Made by a program: the position numbers and the translations under genes. Positions 1 through 8,651 of a stretch of 47,372 nucleotides of DNA are shown here, piece after piece (position 1 is the first letter of the stretch; the number at the start of each line of letters is the position of its first letter). The stretch covers positions 1 through 47,372 of the forward strand of contig JAFGFY010000168.1 of assembly GCA_016930795.1 (NCBI GenBank), in the 5' to 3' direction. The notes under the pieces are model-generated. The model made no database searches. It was given only the letters and a program-made list of their open reading frames with translations, and was not told the DNA's origin. The stretch comes from Deltaproteobacteria bacterium (lineage in GTDB: Bacteria; Desulfobacterota; DSM-4660; Desulfatiglandales; HGW-15).

Positions 1-2
1 CT

Positions 3-170
3 AAAAACTACGAGTTCATGACATATACACAAACGTGTGCAATCTATTGTAATAATGCTTTAAATGGATCAATTATATCTATTGCAACGATCAGTCCTAA
101 CCGGTTCAGAGTGCCTCCAGAGGGAAGACAAGAATATCTTGACAATGCATGCCCAACTATCCTAAATTAA
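3..170 (+). CDS. C-terminal end of an unidentified protein (5' truncated by window edge)
   Basis: A reading frame is open from the left edge of the window to a TAA at 168-170, giving 55 codons. The peptide has an ordinary composition, with three Cys (two of them four residues apart near its start), a Gly-Ser-Ile-Ile stretch and a Pro/Arg-rich stretch, and it ends near Cys-Pro. That looks like the tail of a secreted or pilin-like protein, but no family is recognisable. The start lies outside the window. The next gene begins about 310 bp downstream, so the two are probably not one transcription unit. It could be a chance open frame, although 55 codons without a stop in AT-rich sequence mildly favours a real gene. 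Confidence 0.4.
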   Translation, partial: KNYEFMTYTQTCAIYCNNALNGSIISIATISPNRFRVPPEGRQEYLDNACPTILN

Positions 171-479
171 CATTAAATATCAACAATTTTTATTGCTAAC
201 CTTTAAAATGTCAGTGGAAGCTATGAAAAGAGCTTTCGAGAAAGTCCCCACGTTTGCCCCTAAAGGAATGCTGTACTCCCCTTGGGGGCTTTGGTTTCCA
301 AGGTGCAGAACATCTAACCCTTTCTTATATCAAAGGGGGTGAAAATATGCCTCCCCAAGGATTTGAGCGCAAACTTTCTGCCCATCTAGGTACTCATGCT
401 GTTAACTATAGCCGACTGACGGGCGAAGATAATGATCCAACAGTCCGCACGTTATCCGGTCATAGTGAAAGAGAATGAA
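171..479 (+). other. Gene-free leader upstream of the cyclase/CHAT operon
   Basis: No credible gene is present. The first 40 bases are AT-rich. Further on are a short palindrome (cccc-tt-gggg near 278-287) and a possible stem between the G-run at 335-339 and the C-run at 352-356. Downstream of it GCAAA and ATAGCC occur about 40 bases apart. No convincing -35/-10 pair was found. As the only leader of a four-gene regulatory operon it probably holds the promoter, and perhaps one recognised by the operon's own sigma factor. Confidence 0.35.
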
Positions 480-2504
480 ATGATGAAAAAGATCACAAAT
501 TCTATTCTGTTTATCTTTTTGGCAGTTGTATTCCTTTTTTCCTTCTGCCAATGTGCCGTGGAGTCTCCCAAGCCTGTTTATGTCAAAGACGGCAGAGTCT
601 ATGGTGAAGTCAAGGGAGCTTTTCGGCATCGATGGTGGAACTACTACGAGAGGGGCCTCTCCTACGCTGAAGGGGAATTTTATGTGGAGGCCACAGAGGA
701 TCTAAAGGAGGCCATCAGACAACGTAGCAGTGATCGAAGAATGGCTCGTACCTATGGCATGCACTTCATGGATTACTTTCCCCACCGGGAGTTGGGTATC
801 GTCTACTATTATGCGGACAACATGGAGGCAGCCGAAATGGAATTGGAGCTCTCCCTAAGCCATTTTCCTTCTGATAAAGCCCGTTTTTACCTTGACCGAG
901 TCCGGAGGGCATTGATTGAGAGAGAAGGGGAGGCGGTTTCTCCTCCTTTTCTTACCCTGGATTTCGAAGATGAAGAGATCTGGTCAAAAGGAGATTCCGT
1001 GGTGATCTCCGGTGTTGCTGAAGACGATCATTACATATCCCAGATCACGATAAACGGAACGCCCCTGTTTCTGGAGGGATCACAAAAACATGTTCCCTTC
1101 AAAGAGACTCTTTCACTTCCCCAGGGAAGACATGCTATAGAGGTGGAGGCAAATAATCTTCTAGGAAAACTCACTAAACACCAGGTCATGATCCATGTGG
1201 ACAGGGAAGGGCCAATCATTACCTTGGAGGACCTACGGGTTGACCAGGTTGCCACGGGAAAGGGCGTGACGATTCATGGGGCCATTTTTGATGAAGCGGG
1301 TGTATCTGATCTGAGTATTAATGGTGAATCAATTCCTGTTCACAAAGGCGTGAATGTCTCATTTACTAAAAGCCTTCCGATAAGAGAAGGCCATCTGGAA
1401 CTGGTGGCACAAGATCGATTAGGAAACCGGACATCCGCCACGATTCCCATTACTGCTGGGTCCGTCAATCGGGCGCCCTTTAGGCTGGCCTGGGCGGATT
1501 CAAATGACACTCCTCTCGTGGCGGGTCAACTCTTCGGCTCAAAAGATGCGACCCCCCCTATCATTAAGCTGAAGGATTGGACAACTTCCCAGAAAGTCTT
1601 TCTTGAAAAGGTATTCATTGAAGGAGAAATCAGTGATGAAAACCCGATTGATGGCTTGACCATTAATCATCATTCAATCCTCCGCCATAAAGGGAAACGC
1701 ATTTTTTTTAACCACATGGCAGATCTTGAGGAAGGGGAGAATAATATTTTGATTGAGGCCAGGGATGAGGCAGGAAATACGGCAGAAAAGAAAATCTCAA
1801 TCATAAGAGGAGTTCCTAAGGCCCTTCAGTTGGATGAGCGTTTGAGCTTAACGGTCCTCCCTTTTGAGCAGAAAGGTGCCGTATCAGAGGCAAGCCTCTC
1901 CTTTCAGGATAACCTGATTGACGGCTTGGTCGATCAGAACCGTTTCCAGGTCGTGGAGCGGGAGAGACTTGATATTGTTCTTGAAGAGCAAAAACTCAGC
2001 CGCACAGAGCTTATTGATAGGAGCACAGCCTTGAGACTGGGCAGATTAGCCGCTGCCCAATCCGTCATAACCGGTAGCATGATTGAGACAAGAACAGGGA
2101 TCGAAATAGTGGGACGGATAATAGACACAGAAACCTCCGAGATTCTAGCCACCGAGGACGTTTACGGTGAGGTGAAGGATCTTCCGGCGCTGAGGGACTT
2201 GGCACAAGGGATGGCCGTTAAGTTCCATCGGGAGTTTCCCTTGTTGGATGGCCATGTTATCCAGAAAAAAGGGGAGCATCTGTTTACTGATCTTGGGCAA
2301 GACAGAATCAAGCTGCATAGGAGGTTCATTGTCTACCGTGAAGACCCCATAGAAGACCCACTCACCGGTAAGGCAGTTGGTGCAGATAACGTCATTATCG
2401 GGCGAGCCCGCGTCATCCAGGTAATGCAGGAGATGTCAAAGGCGGAAATCATTGACGGTGAGAATAGCTCTATAAGCCGCCAGGATAAGGTCATAACGGA
2501 ATGA
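480..2504 (+). CDS. Exported TPR / Ig-like / CsgG-like domain protein (probable lipoprotein)
   Basis: The protein has about 674 residues from the tandem ATGs at 480/483, chosen because a Lys-Lys start followed by a hydrophobic stretch and Cys residues gives a signal peptide; an upstream ATG at 432 would bury it. The Cys in the region SFCQC may be a lipobox cysteine, but the fit is not strict. After a TPR-like helical region (about 30-150) come three related Ig-like beta-sandwich repeats, each with an I-x-G-x-x-x-D-E start and a Gly-Asn end. A CsgG/FlgO-like module (about 455-590) follows, with a VVERERLD motif and a LGRLAAAQ helix, then a beta-rich tail. The same CsgG-like module ends the protein encoded at 3885-7088. 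CsgG-like proteins act at the outer membrane or periplasm. The stop codon overlaps the sigma-factor start by 4 bp. Family membership is inferred by eye. Confidence 0.7.
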   Translation: MMKKITNSILFIFLAVVFLFSFCQCAVESPKPVYVKDGRVYGEVKGAFRHRWWNYYERGLSYAEGEFYVEATEDLKEAIRQRSSDRRMARTYGMHFMDYFPHRELGIVYYYADNMEAAEMELELSLSHFPSDKARFYLDRVRRALIEREGEAVSPPFLTLDFEDEEIWSKGDSVVISGVAEDDHYISQITINGTPLFLEGSQKHVPFKETLSLPQGRHAIEVEANNLLGKLTKHQVMIHVDREGPIITLEDLRVDQVATGKGVTIHGAIFDEAGVSDLSINGESIPVHKGVNVSFTKSLPIREGHLELVAQDRLGNRTSATIPITAGSVNRAPFRLAWADSNDTPLVAGQLFGSKDATPPIIKLKDWTTSQKVFLEKVFIEGEISDENPIDGLTINHHSILRHKGKRIFFNHMADLEEGENNILIEARDEAGNTAEKKISIIRGVPKALQLDERLSLTVLPFEQKGAVSEASLSFQDNLIDGLVDQNRFQVVERERLDIVLEEQKLSRTELIDRSTALRLGRLAAAQSVITGSMIETRTGIEIVGRIIDTETSEILATEDVYGEVKDLPALRDLAQGMAVKFHREFPLLDGHVIQKKGEHLFTDLGQDRIKLHRRFIVYREDPIEDPLTGKAVGADNVIIGRARVIQVMQEMSKAEIIDGENSSISRQDKVITE

Positions 2505-3109
2505 ACCCTTCTCTTGAGGAAGATCGACGGCTGCTGTCCAAATGTATCACAGGAGACAGAAATGCATCTGAGATTCTGGTTCGGCGCTTTTCAAACCTGG
2601 TCTATCATAGTGTCCAGCACACCCTAGTGGAAAAAAACATTTCTTTTACTCCTCAGGATCTGGAAGATCTTCATAACACGATTTTCCTTCAGCTCTTTGA
2701 ACATGGATGCCGAAAACTCAAACAATATCGAGGCAAAAACGGATGCAGTCTTGCCTCGTGGATCAGGGTTGTTGCAGTTCGAGTTGTTTTGAATCATATC
2801 AGGAAAAAAGGGATGGATGCCATAGCTTGGCAAATGAAACGAACTCCCCTCGAGGATCTGTCTAAGCTGATTGGAGAAGAGATGGATCCTCTGACTCTCA
2901 TGCAGAACGAGGAACAAGATCGATTAGTGGAGAATGGAATACAGAGCCTCCCACCGCGAGACCGCCTCTTTATAAGGCTCTATTTTGACCAAGGAACCCC
3001 AATAGAAGATGTAGCTGAAACCATGCAGATTTCGGTGCCGAATGCCTATACGATCAAACACAGGGCTGTTCGGAAGCTGAAGTCTTACGTGTCCTCAATG
3101 TCAAAATAA
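2501..3109 (+). CDS. ECF-type RNA polymerase sigma factor
   Basis: This 202-residue protein has the two-domain layout of sigma-70 family ECF factors. The N-terminal region 2 (about 15-105) contains a helix rich in Asp/Glu-Leu-His, a Trp-Ile-Arg-Val motif and an NHIRKK segment matching the -10 recognition helix. Region 4 (about 140-200) opens with LPPRDRLFIRLYFDQG and then has a helix-turn-helix (IEDVAETMQISVPNAYTIKHR). Its ATG sits inside the stop of the preceding gene (ATGA overlap), which fixes both start and co-transcription. A zinc-finger protein gene lies just downstream, the usual place for a cognate anti-sigma factor. The target promoters are unknown. Autoregulation of the operon and control of the nearby outer-membrane genes are plausible but unproven. 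Confidence 0.88.
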   Translation: MNPSLEEDRRLLSKCITGDRNASEILVRRFSNLVYHSVQHTLVEKNISFTPQDLEDLHNTIFLQLFEHGCRKLKQYRGKNGCSLASWIRVVAVRVVLNHIRKKGMDAIAWQMKRTPLEDLSKLIGEEMDPLTLMQNEEQDRLVENGIQSLPPRDRLFIRLYFDQGTPIEDVAETMQISVPNAYTIKHRAVRKLKSYVSSMSK

Positions 3110-3229
3110 ACGATTTACAACTGTAGGAAACCCGAGATTCTTGTGTCTATATGAATAGAGGAGTGAATAAGAGGCTTGGTCCTTATAGCGAATAGAGGAT
3201 CACTGTTGAATAAATGGATAGGGATTGCC

Positions 3230-3898
3230 ATGACCAAAATATGTCCTAGTGAAGAAATGATTGCCGACTATGTGGAGGGCCGTCTTTCGGGTAGTGATCG
3301 GTCTGAAACAGAGGCGCACCTTTCAGACTGTGAGACGTGTCTGGAAGGATTCTTGGTTGTAAAAAGCCTTCTCAGGGATAGCGACGGCGTTCAATTGAAT
3401 CCGGCTCCGAACCACGTGACTCAGGCTGCCGTGCGACTCGTGCAAAGTCAGATTTCACTGTCAAACAGACCCTCGGTAGAAAGGTTAAGGGTTTCTATTA
3501 GGCGCTTGTACGCACGGGTATTGGATCTTCTCAGACCTCTGTTATGGGGACGAATGGCCTTTGCCCCAATCAGAGGCTCCAAAATAGTTGTATCCAATGG
3601 TCTTGTTCATCTCAGAAAGATCTTTAGAGAAATTGAGACAGAAATCGAGGTTGAAAAAACAACGAAGGGCAAAGCCCACATAAGAGTGAGGCTGTCAGAG
3701 GCGAGCAAATATAAGAAGGGGGTCAGGGTCAGCCTGAAAAAGGGGGAAAGGGTGATTTCTTCATACCTTATAGACCGTGAATATGTGCTTTTTGAGGACA
3801 TTCCTTTTGAGCATTATGCGTTCGACTTTTCAAAAGACGGGGTAAAGCTCGGAACTTACTTTTTCGAGATCAAGGAGTCTCATCATGGCAGAAAATGA
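3230..3898 (+). CDS. Zinc-finger (HxxxCxxC) anti-sigma-like protein, soluble
   Basis: The protein has 222 residues from the ATG at 3230, which has an AGGGA ribosome site seven bases upstream; an upstream TTG at 3176 would add 18 residues and has no clear site. The N-terminal 60 residues hold C-P-S-x-E-x-I-x-x-Y-x-E-G-x-L and then AHLSDCETC. This is the His-x3-Cys-x2-Cys zinc motif of the zf-HC2 anti-sigma family, which normally holds an ECF sigma factor inactive. Most such proteins cross the membrane, but no hydrophobic segment long enough is present here, so this one should be cytoplasmic. The C-terminal half (about 120-222) is a charged beta-rich domain of unknown type. The end overlaps the cyclase/CHAT gene by 14 bp, so translation is probably coupled. 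It is a natural candidate substrate for the neighbouring CHAT protease (inference). Confidence 0.78.
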   Translation: MTKICPSEEMIADYVEGRLSGSDRSETEAHLSDCETCLEGFLVVKSLLRDSDGVQLNPAPNHVTQAAVRLVQSQISLSNRPSVERLRVSIRRLYARVLDLLRPLLWGRMAFAPIRGSKIVVSNGLVHLRKIFREIETEIEVEKTTKGKAHIRVRLSEASKYKKGVRVSLKKGERVISSYLIDREYVLFEDIPFEHYAFDFSKDGVKLGTYFFEIKESHHGRK

Positions 3899-6800
3899 TA
3901 CCCAAAGGACCAAACCCCAATTTGGTAAGATAGAGCAGATTCTTCGAGAGAGGGAACGTCTTGATGAAATTCTACAAGAGAAGTTTCAGAAAAAAATGAC
4001 TGTATTCTTCAGCGACGTTTGCGGCTTTACCCAATACTTGGACAAGTGGGGGGATATTAAAGGCCGTGCCTGGATTCAGAAATACCATGACATTGTCCTG
4101 CCTACCGTTGAAAAGAACGGGGGCACAGTTTTGGACTTGATAGGGGACGGCGTTATGGCCTCTTTTTCAACAACCCTGTCCGCTGTCAAAGCCTCCGTTG
4201 CCGTTCAGAAAAGTCTTGAAGAATACAATCGTAAGGCATCCCAAGCGGACGAGATTCACGTGAGAATTGGAATCAACACGGGTGAAATGCTTGTCGACGA
4301 GGATCGTACTAGCGGCAACGCGGTCAACGTCGCGTCCCGTATCCAAGACCAGGCGGGTCCCGATCAAATATTGATAGAGAAGAGCGTATATGAGGAAATC
4401 TGCGACAGTGAGGATATCCTCTGCAGGCTTCACGGGACCGCCCAGGTTAAGGGAAAGCCTGAACTCCTGGAACTTTACCGAGTGGTCTGGCAAGAAAAGG
4501 ATATCGTTCGGAGTATAGAGGTTAGGGGGCAAGTCAGAAATATCCCCGATAGAAAAAAGATCAGGCCCCCTTCTAAGGTGCTCCAGCTTGAGATCACCCG
4601 GGAAGGAGACCATCTGAATATTGGTGCCCACGAGCAGAGAGCCGGTGAGGTGAGCACTATCAGGCACTATGAGGAAATTTCCGTATCCATGGACAGGGTC
4701 GGGGCCCGTTGCCGAGAAATCGTGGAGACTCTGAACAATACAAATCGAAAGGGCTGTCTTAGCCGTGAGGTGCTCACAAAACTTAGAGATTTGGGACAGG
4801 TTCTCCGTGATGAGCTGTTTACGCTTGATGTGAAGGAAAAGATCAAAGAGGCCAAAGGCGACCATCTCATACTGAACCTTGACGATCAATTGGTTCACAT
4901 CCCGTGGGAATTACTCCATGATGGGCGAAAGTTTCTGTGCCAGCGATTCAGCATGGGCCGATTGGTCAAGACGAGGCAGACCCTACCTGGAACCAGAGCA
5001 CGTTCTTTGGGACGGCCCTTCAAGATGCTGATTCTCGCCGATCCCAAAGGCGACTTGAAGGGTGCTTATCAGGAAGGAATCCGCCTACGGGATTTTATGG
5101 ATAGGTATAAGGAATTCGTAAGCGTTTCATTGCGATCAGATGGCGTTACCGCGGATCTCATCAAAGAAAAGATAAGGAACTTTGACTTGGTCCATTTTGC
5201 AGGTCATGCGGAACATGACCCGCAGAACCCAGCAGAGGGCGGGTGGCGCTTGAGCGATGGCATCTTAAGGGCACAAGATATCGTAAGTCTGGCCGGTACC
5301 GGTGCAATGCCTGCTCTAATCTTCTCAAATGCATGTCAGTCTGCCCGAACCGAGGCATGGCGCATAAAGGAGGATTTTGAGAATGAAATCTTCGGATTGG
5401 CCAACGCCTTTATCCTGACTGGAGTTAAACACTATGTGGGAACCTTCTGGGAAATACAGGATGAGGCAAGCATGCTCTTCGCCATGGAAAGCTACAAAGG
5501 AGCTCTTTCGGGGATGACTGTAGGGGGAGCTGTACGCGAGGCCAGACGAGCACTGATCAGAAAATATGGTGAGGAGACCATCGTTTGGGCAAGCTATGTC
5601 TTGTATGGAGATCCCACAATTAACTATGCGGATCAGGTGATGCGGTCTGAAGAAAGAGAGAAACCAGAGCCTGCCTCCCTCCGGAGGGTCCCGGTTGAGG
5701 TCAGGGCAAAGGAAGAGATAATCGATTTTGGTGAGGTTGGCTCCAAGAAGAAGAAATGGCGGTGGCTGGGCCTGGCCGGAGGGATGGCCGTGCTGCTCTA
5801 CATGCTGCTTTTCGGCTATCCGGGATTGTTAAACAAGGATACTGTTGAATATGAAAATGCGGCCATCAGCTATTATAATAAAGGTGATTACGATCAGGCG
5901 CTGAAGACCTGCGAGATCTTGGAAGAGACGGGCCCCAAAGTTCGTTTGGCCTACTTGATTCAGGGAAATATTCATTTGAGAAGGGGAAAACTGGATGCGG
6001 CCGAGGCTTCTTACCAAAAAGGGCTAAAGGCTCCAAAGGGAACTGACGTGCAAGAGTCTGAGATATTTATGGGATTAGGCCGTGTCGCTTCCCTTAGAAA
6101 AGACCAGCAGGGCGCCTTAGAATATTACCGCCGGGCCACGAATGCGGCCCCGGGGAGCGAACTGGGATACCTTTCGCAGGCCCTAATTCTCGATGACAAA
6201 GGAGATTACGATAAAGCGTTTAGCCTTCTGACAAAGGCCCATAGCATCGCGCCGCAGGATCAGGTCCTTGCTGCTATAAAAAACGAGATAAACAAGAGAG
6301 TTACCCTTGGCCGGGAACGGGAGAAGAGGGAACAAATCGACCGACTGGTCAAGGAGTTGCTCGAAAGCCCGGAATCTGCCCCCTTAACCTTGCCGACCGA
6401 CGGCTGGACGTCCACCCCTCTGACCCTGTTGATCATGGATTTTGAAGTGCAAGGAAATTCTCTTCGAGAAGGGGAAGAACGACTCCTTGCCTCAGGCATT
6501 TCCGAGCATTTACTCGCGCACAGTCGTGTCCAGGTGGTGGAGCGTGCCGTTCTGGATAAGTTGCTTGAAGAACTCAGGTTGAGCACCTCTAAACTCGCGG
6601 ATCGCGATGCAGCCCTCTCTTTAGGTAGACTTCTGGCTGCTAGGATCATTCTTGCAGGAAGTTTGGTCTACTCGGGTCCGCAGACACAGGTATCCATCCG
6701 TCTTATTGAAACGGAGACAGGACGTATCCTTTCAGCGATGAATGAATCCCTTGGTGCTGCTGTACCGGTTTCTGTTCTCACCGAAAAATTATCTGAGGGG

Positions 6801-7088
6801 CTCTTGGAAAGACTTGAGAAGTCTTACCCTCTTCGCGGAAAAATATCAGAAGTTAAAGAGAACGAGGTCATCCTGAATATAGGCCAAGAAGAGGGTGCGA
6901 CAATTGGAACAAGATTTAGAGTCATAGATACGGATTTGGTCTTGGAGGTCGTCTCTATTCAGCCCGATGGATGTGGCGCCCGAGTCGTTAAAGGGCAGGA
7001 GAAACCAGAACCAGACATGCGTCTGGAAGGCATAACAGCCTCACGTCCGAATTCAACGCCTGGAAAATTCCGGATTACTCTGGAATAA
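3885..7088 (+). CDS. Nucleotide cyclase - CHAT protease - TM - TPR - CsgG-like fusion protein
   Basis: The protein has 1067 residues. A class III nucleotide cyclase domain (about 35-175) has metal-binding Asp44 and Asp88 and the catalytic pair Asn148/Arg152. At the two base-specifying positions an alignment by eye gives Asp84 where adenylate cyclases have Lys, and Arg141 where they have Asp. A CHAT (caspase-like) peptidase domain (about 300-590) follows, with His441 in HFAGHAE and Cys484 in SNACQSA. A Lys-rich stop-transfer and one membrane helix (about 628-648) then lead to TPRs (about 655-800), a CsgG/FlgO-like module (about 846-980) and a beta tail. With the positive-inside rule the cyclase and CHAT parts are cytoplasmic and the rest periplasmic. 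It is the last gene of the sigma/anti-sigma operon. CHAT proteins cleave partners after activation; the substrate and signal here are unknown. Confidence 0.88.
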   Translation: MAENDTQRTKPQFGKIEQILRERERLDEILQEKFQKKMTVFFSDVCGFTQYLDKWGDIKGRAWIQKYHDIVLPTVEKNGGTVLDLIGDGVMASFSTTLSAVKASVAVQKSLEEYNRKASQADEIHVRIGINTGEMLVDEDRTSGNAVNVASRIQDQAGPDQILIEKSVYEEICDSEDILCRLHGTAQVKGKPELLELYRVVWQEKDIVRSIEVRGQVRNIPDRKKIRPPSKVLQLEITREGDHLNIGAHEQRAGEVSTIRHYEEISVSMDRVGARCREIVETLNNTNRKGCLSREVLTKLRDLGQVLRDELFTLDVKEKIKEAKGDHLILNLDDQLVHIPWELLHDGRKFLCQRFSMGRLVKTRQTLPGTRARSLGRPFKMLILADPKGDLKGAYQEGIRLRDFMDRYKEFVSVSLRSDGVTADLIKEKIRNFDLVHFAGHAEHDPQNPAEGGWRLSDGILRAQDIVSLAGTGAMPALIFSNACQSARTEAWRIKEDFENEIFGLANAFILTGVKHYVGTFWEIQDEASMLFAMESYKGALSGMTVGGAVREARRALIRKYGEETIVWASYVLYGDPTINYADQVMRSEEREKPEPASLRRVPVEVRAKEEIIDFGEVGSKKKKWRWLGLAGGMAVLLYMLLFGYPGLLNKDTVEYENAAISYYNKGDYDQALKTCEILEETGPKVRLAYLIQGNIHLRRGKLDAAEASYQKGLKAPKGTDVQESEIFMGLGRVASLRKDQQGALEYYRRATNAAPGSELGYLSQALILDDKGDYDKAFSLLTKAHSIAPQDQVLAAIKNEINKRVTLGREREKREQIDRLVKELLESPESAPLTLPTDGWTSTPLTLLIMDFEVQGNSLREGEERLLASGISEHLLAHSRVQVVERAVLDKLLEELRLSTSKLADRDAALSLGRLLAARIILAGSLVYSGPQTQVSIRLIETETGRILSAMNESLGAAVPVSVLTEKLSEGLLERLEKSYPLRGKISEVKENEVILNIGQEEGATIGTRFRVIDTDLVLEVVSIQPDGCGARVVKGQEKPEPDMRLEGITASRPNSTPGKFRITLE

Positions 7089-7216
7089 ATGGATTCATTC
7101 GAAAGCAGGATTTGTGCCTCGCATATAGAATACTATAATGGTGGAATCATGGAATGTCGAAGATCCATCCTCCCAAAACCCATTACTTCACATTCCCGTT
7201 ATTCCAACATGAGAAT

Positions 7217-8560
7217 CTAAAAATGAAAAATGACTGATGCAAGAAAAGTGTGTTGGGAAACATCGGCCTCGGAAGCGGCAATCAGATTACCGGCATTCTC
7301 GCCGTCCGCCCACCTGAACTGATATGCCACGTCAAAGACGAACCGCTTATAGGCGACACCTGTTCCAACGGTTATTCCATAATATTCCTTATCACTTCCT
7401 GCTGATGGTTCTGGATCGTAAAAGAGCCCTGCCCGCACCGGCACAACCATGTTCTTTTCCTGAAAGATAAAGAGATATTCCCCTCCGATGCGAGCCTGGG
7501 TCGTATCATCAACACGGGATTCGCTTTCAGGTCGACCGTCAATGGGGCTAAATCTGTTTCCTTGAGAGTCGGCTAAGATGTAATCGCTCCAGTGTGTCCT
7601 GTAAATATCCAAGTCGATGGAGAGGGCATCTGAGAGTCGCCAAGCCAAACCGATTCCGTAGGACAAGGGCATATCCAAATATACTTCCTCCAGATCATGC
7701 TGTCCGCTTGTTACGGTAGTATCTACAGGAGGAGCAAATATGCTTTCCTGTGAGATCCTGAATTCGTGGTCGATGGTTGCCTCGAAAGGCGTTTTGAGAA
7801 CAGCACCCAAGGTGAAGTCTCTGTAGAAATTCCAAGTGATTCCAAGGTTTGCATTGATTCCCCTGAAATCCGAATATTCCTCATAGATCTGTGTATCAAT
7901 CGTCACAGGAACGCCTCCCAGGGTCCCCAACGAATGTTCAATATAGGTTTCAGTCCAACCATTGTCCCAGAGCAATTTGTCAGACCAGATATTCAAAGTC
8001 GCCCCAAGGGAAATTGAGGGGCTGATTTCAACGGCAGCCGCCAATCCCAAGGCCCCAAACGATCCATCCTGATCAAAGCGTTTCATTTGTGAAAGATCCA
8101 ATCCTTCAGAAGAAAAATCGAGACGATGGGCAAAATGACGTTCAAACTCATATAGTCTTTGATAGTTAAGTGAGACTACCATGTTTCGATAAAAATGAAA
8201 GGGATAGATAAAGCTGAAATAATTGACATTGGTGCCATCTGCCTCTCCCACATTGTTGATCTCGGGATGACTGTTTGAAGTGAACTGTTCACGACGATGG
8301 AAATAGGCACCCACAAGGGACAGTTCAGGCTTTTCCAGCTGGATGAGGCCAGCAGGGTTCCATGAAGCAGCTGTTGCATCATCGGCAATTCCTATGAAGG
8401 CGCCGCCCATTCCCGTCGCCCTTGCCCCGGAGCCCACGGGATTCGGTGAAGAGGCCACTCCCACCTGTTGGAAGACCGTGGCGGGCCAACACCAGTTCGC
8501 CTGAAGATTCATCAGGATAAGAACAGCAATCCCAATGTAAAAGACGTTCCGTTTACTCAT
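7217..8560 (-). CDS. Outer-membrane beta-barrel protein, FadL/OmpP1 (PorV-like) family
   Basis: This 447-residue protein has an N-terminal signal peptide (about 1-27). It then has the hallmark GARATGMGGAFIGIADDATA segment followed by WNPAGL, typical of the OmpP1/FadL/TodX and PorV-type barrels. The rest alternates polar and hydrophobic residues in beta-strand style and ends in Phe-His-Phe, the aromatic C-terminal residue expected for outer-membrane assembly. The start follows an AGGAGG-like site. FadL-type barrels import hydrophobic compounds such as fatty acids or aromatics; PorV-type barrels act in protein secretion. The sequence does not decide between them. It lies 91 bp downstream of the propeller-protein gene on the same strand and is probably co-transcribed with it. 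No clear terminator was found in the 128 bp separating it from the convergent cyclase/CHAT gene. Confidence 0.8.
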   Translation of the reverse strand: MSKRNVFYIGIAVLILMNLQANWCWPATVFQQVGVASSPNPVGSGARATGMGGAFIGIADDATAASWNPAGLIQLEKPELSLVGAYFHRREQFTSNSHPEINNVGEADGTNVNYFSFIYPFHFYRNMVVSLNYQRLYEFERHFAHRLDFSSEGLDLSQMKRFDQDGSFGALGLAAAVEISPSISLGATLNIWSDKLLWDNGWTETYIEHSLGTLGGVPVTIDTQIYEEYSDFRGINANLGITWNFYRDFTLGAVLKTPFEATIDHEFRISQESIFAPPVDTTVTSGQHDLEEVYLDMPLSYGIGLAWRLSDALSIDLDIYRTHWSDYILADSQGNRFSPIDGRPESESRVDDTTQARIGGEYLFIFQEKNMVVPVRAGLFYDPEPSAGSDKEYYGITVGTGVAYKRFVFDVAYQFRWADGENAGNLIAASEADVSQHTFLASVIFHF

Positions 8561-8651
8561 TATTGCCGGCCTCCTTTTGACTGACTGAAAATGACGTCAT
8601 TCAAGTGCATCCTGTAACATGAATCAGAGAGTTGCTCTTTTCCCGATAGTC

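Noticed and set aside
330-431. Possible c-di-GMP-I (GEMM) riboswitch before the cyclase/CHAT operon, because GCAAA and ATAGCC occur about 40 bases apart
   Set aside because: The GNRA-capped hairpin that should precede GCAAA cannot be formed and the stem next to it does not pair well. A covariance-model search would settle it.
402-629. Open frame on the - strand at the start of the first operon gene
   Set aside because: Antisense to a well-supported exported protein, without its own ribosome site or motif.
4167-4898. 243-codon open frame antisense to the cyclase domain
   Set aside because: Long, but it runs opposite to clear cyclase motifs and has no domain or start signal. It is a by-product of codon usage.
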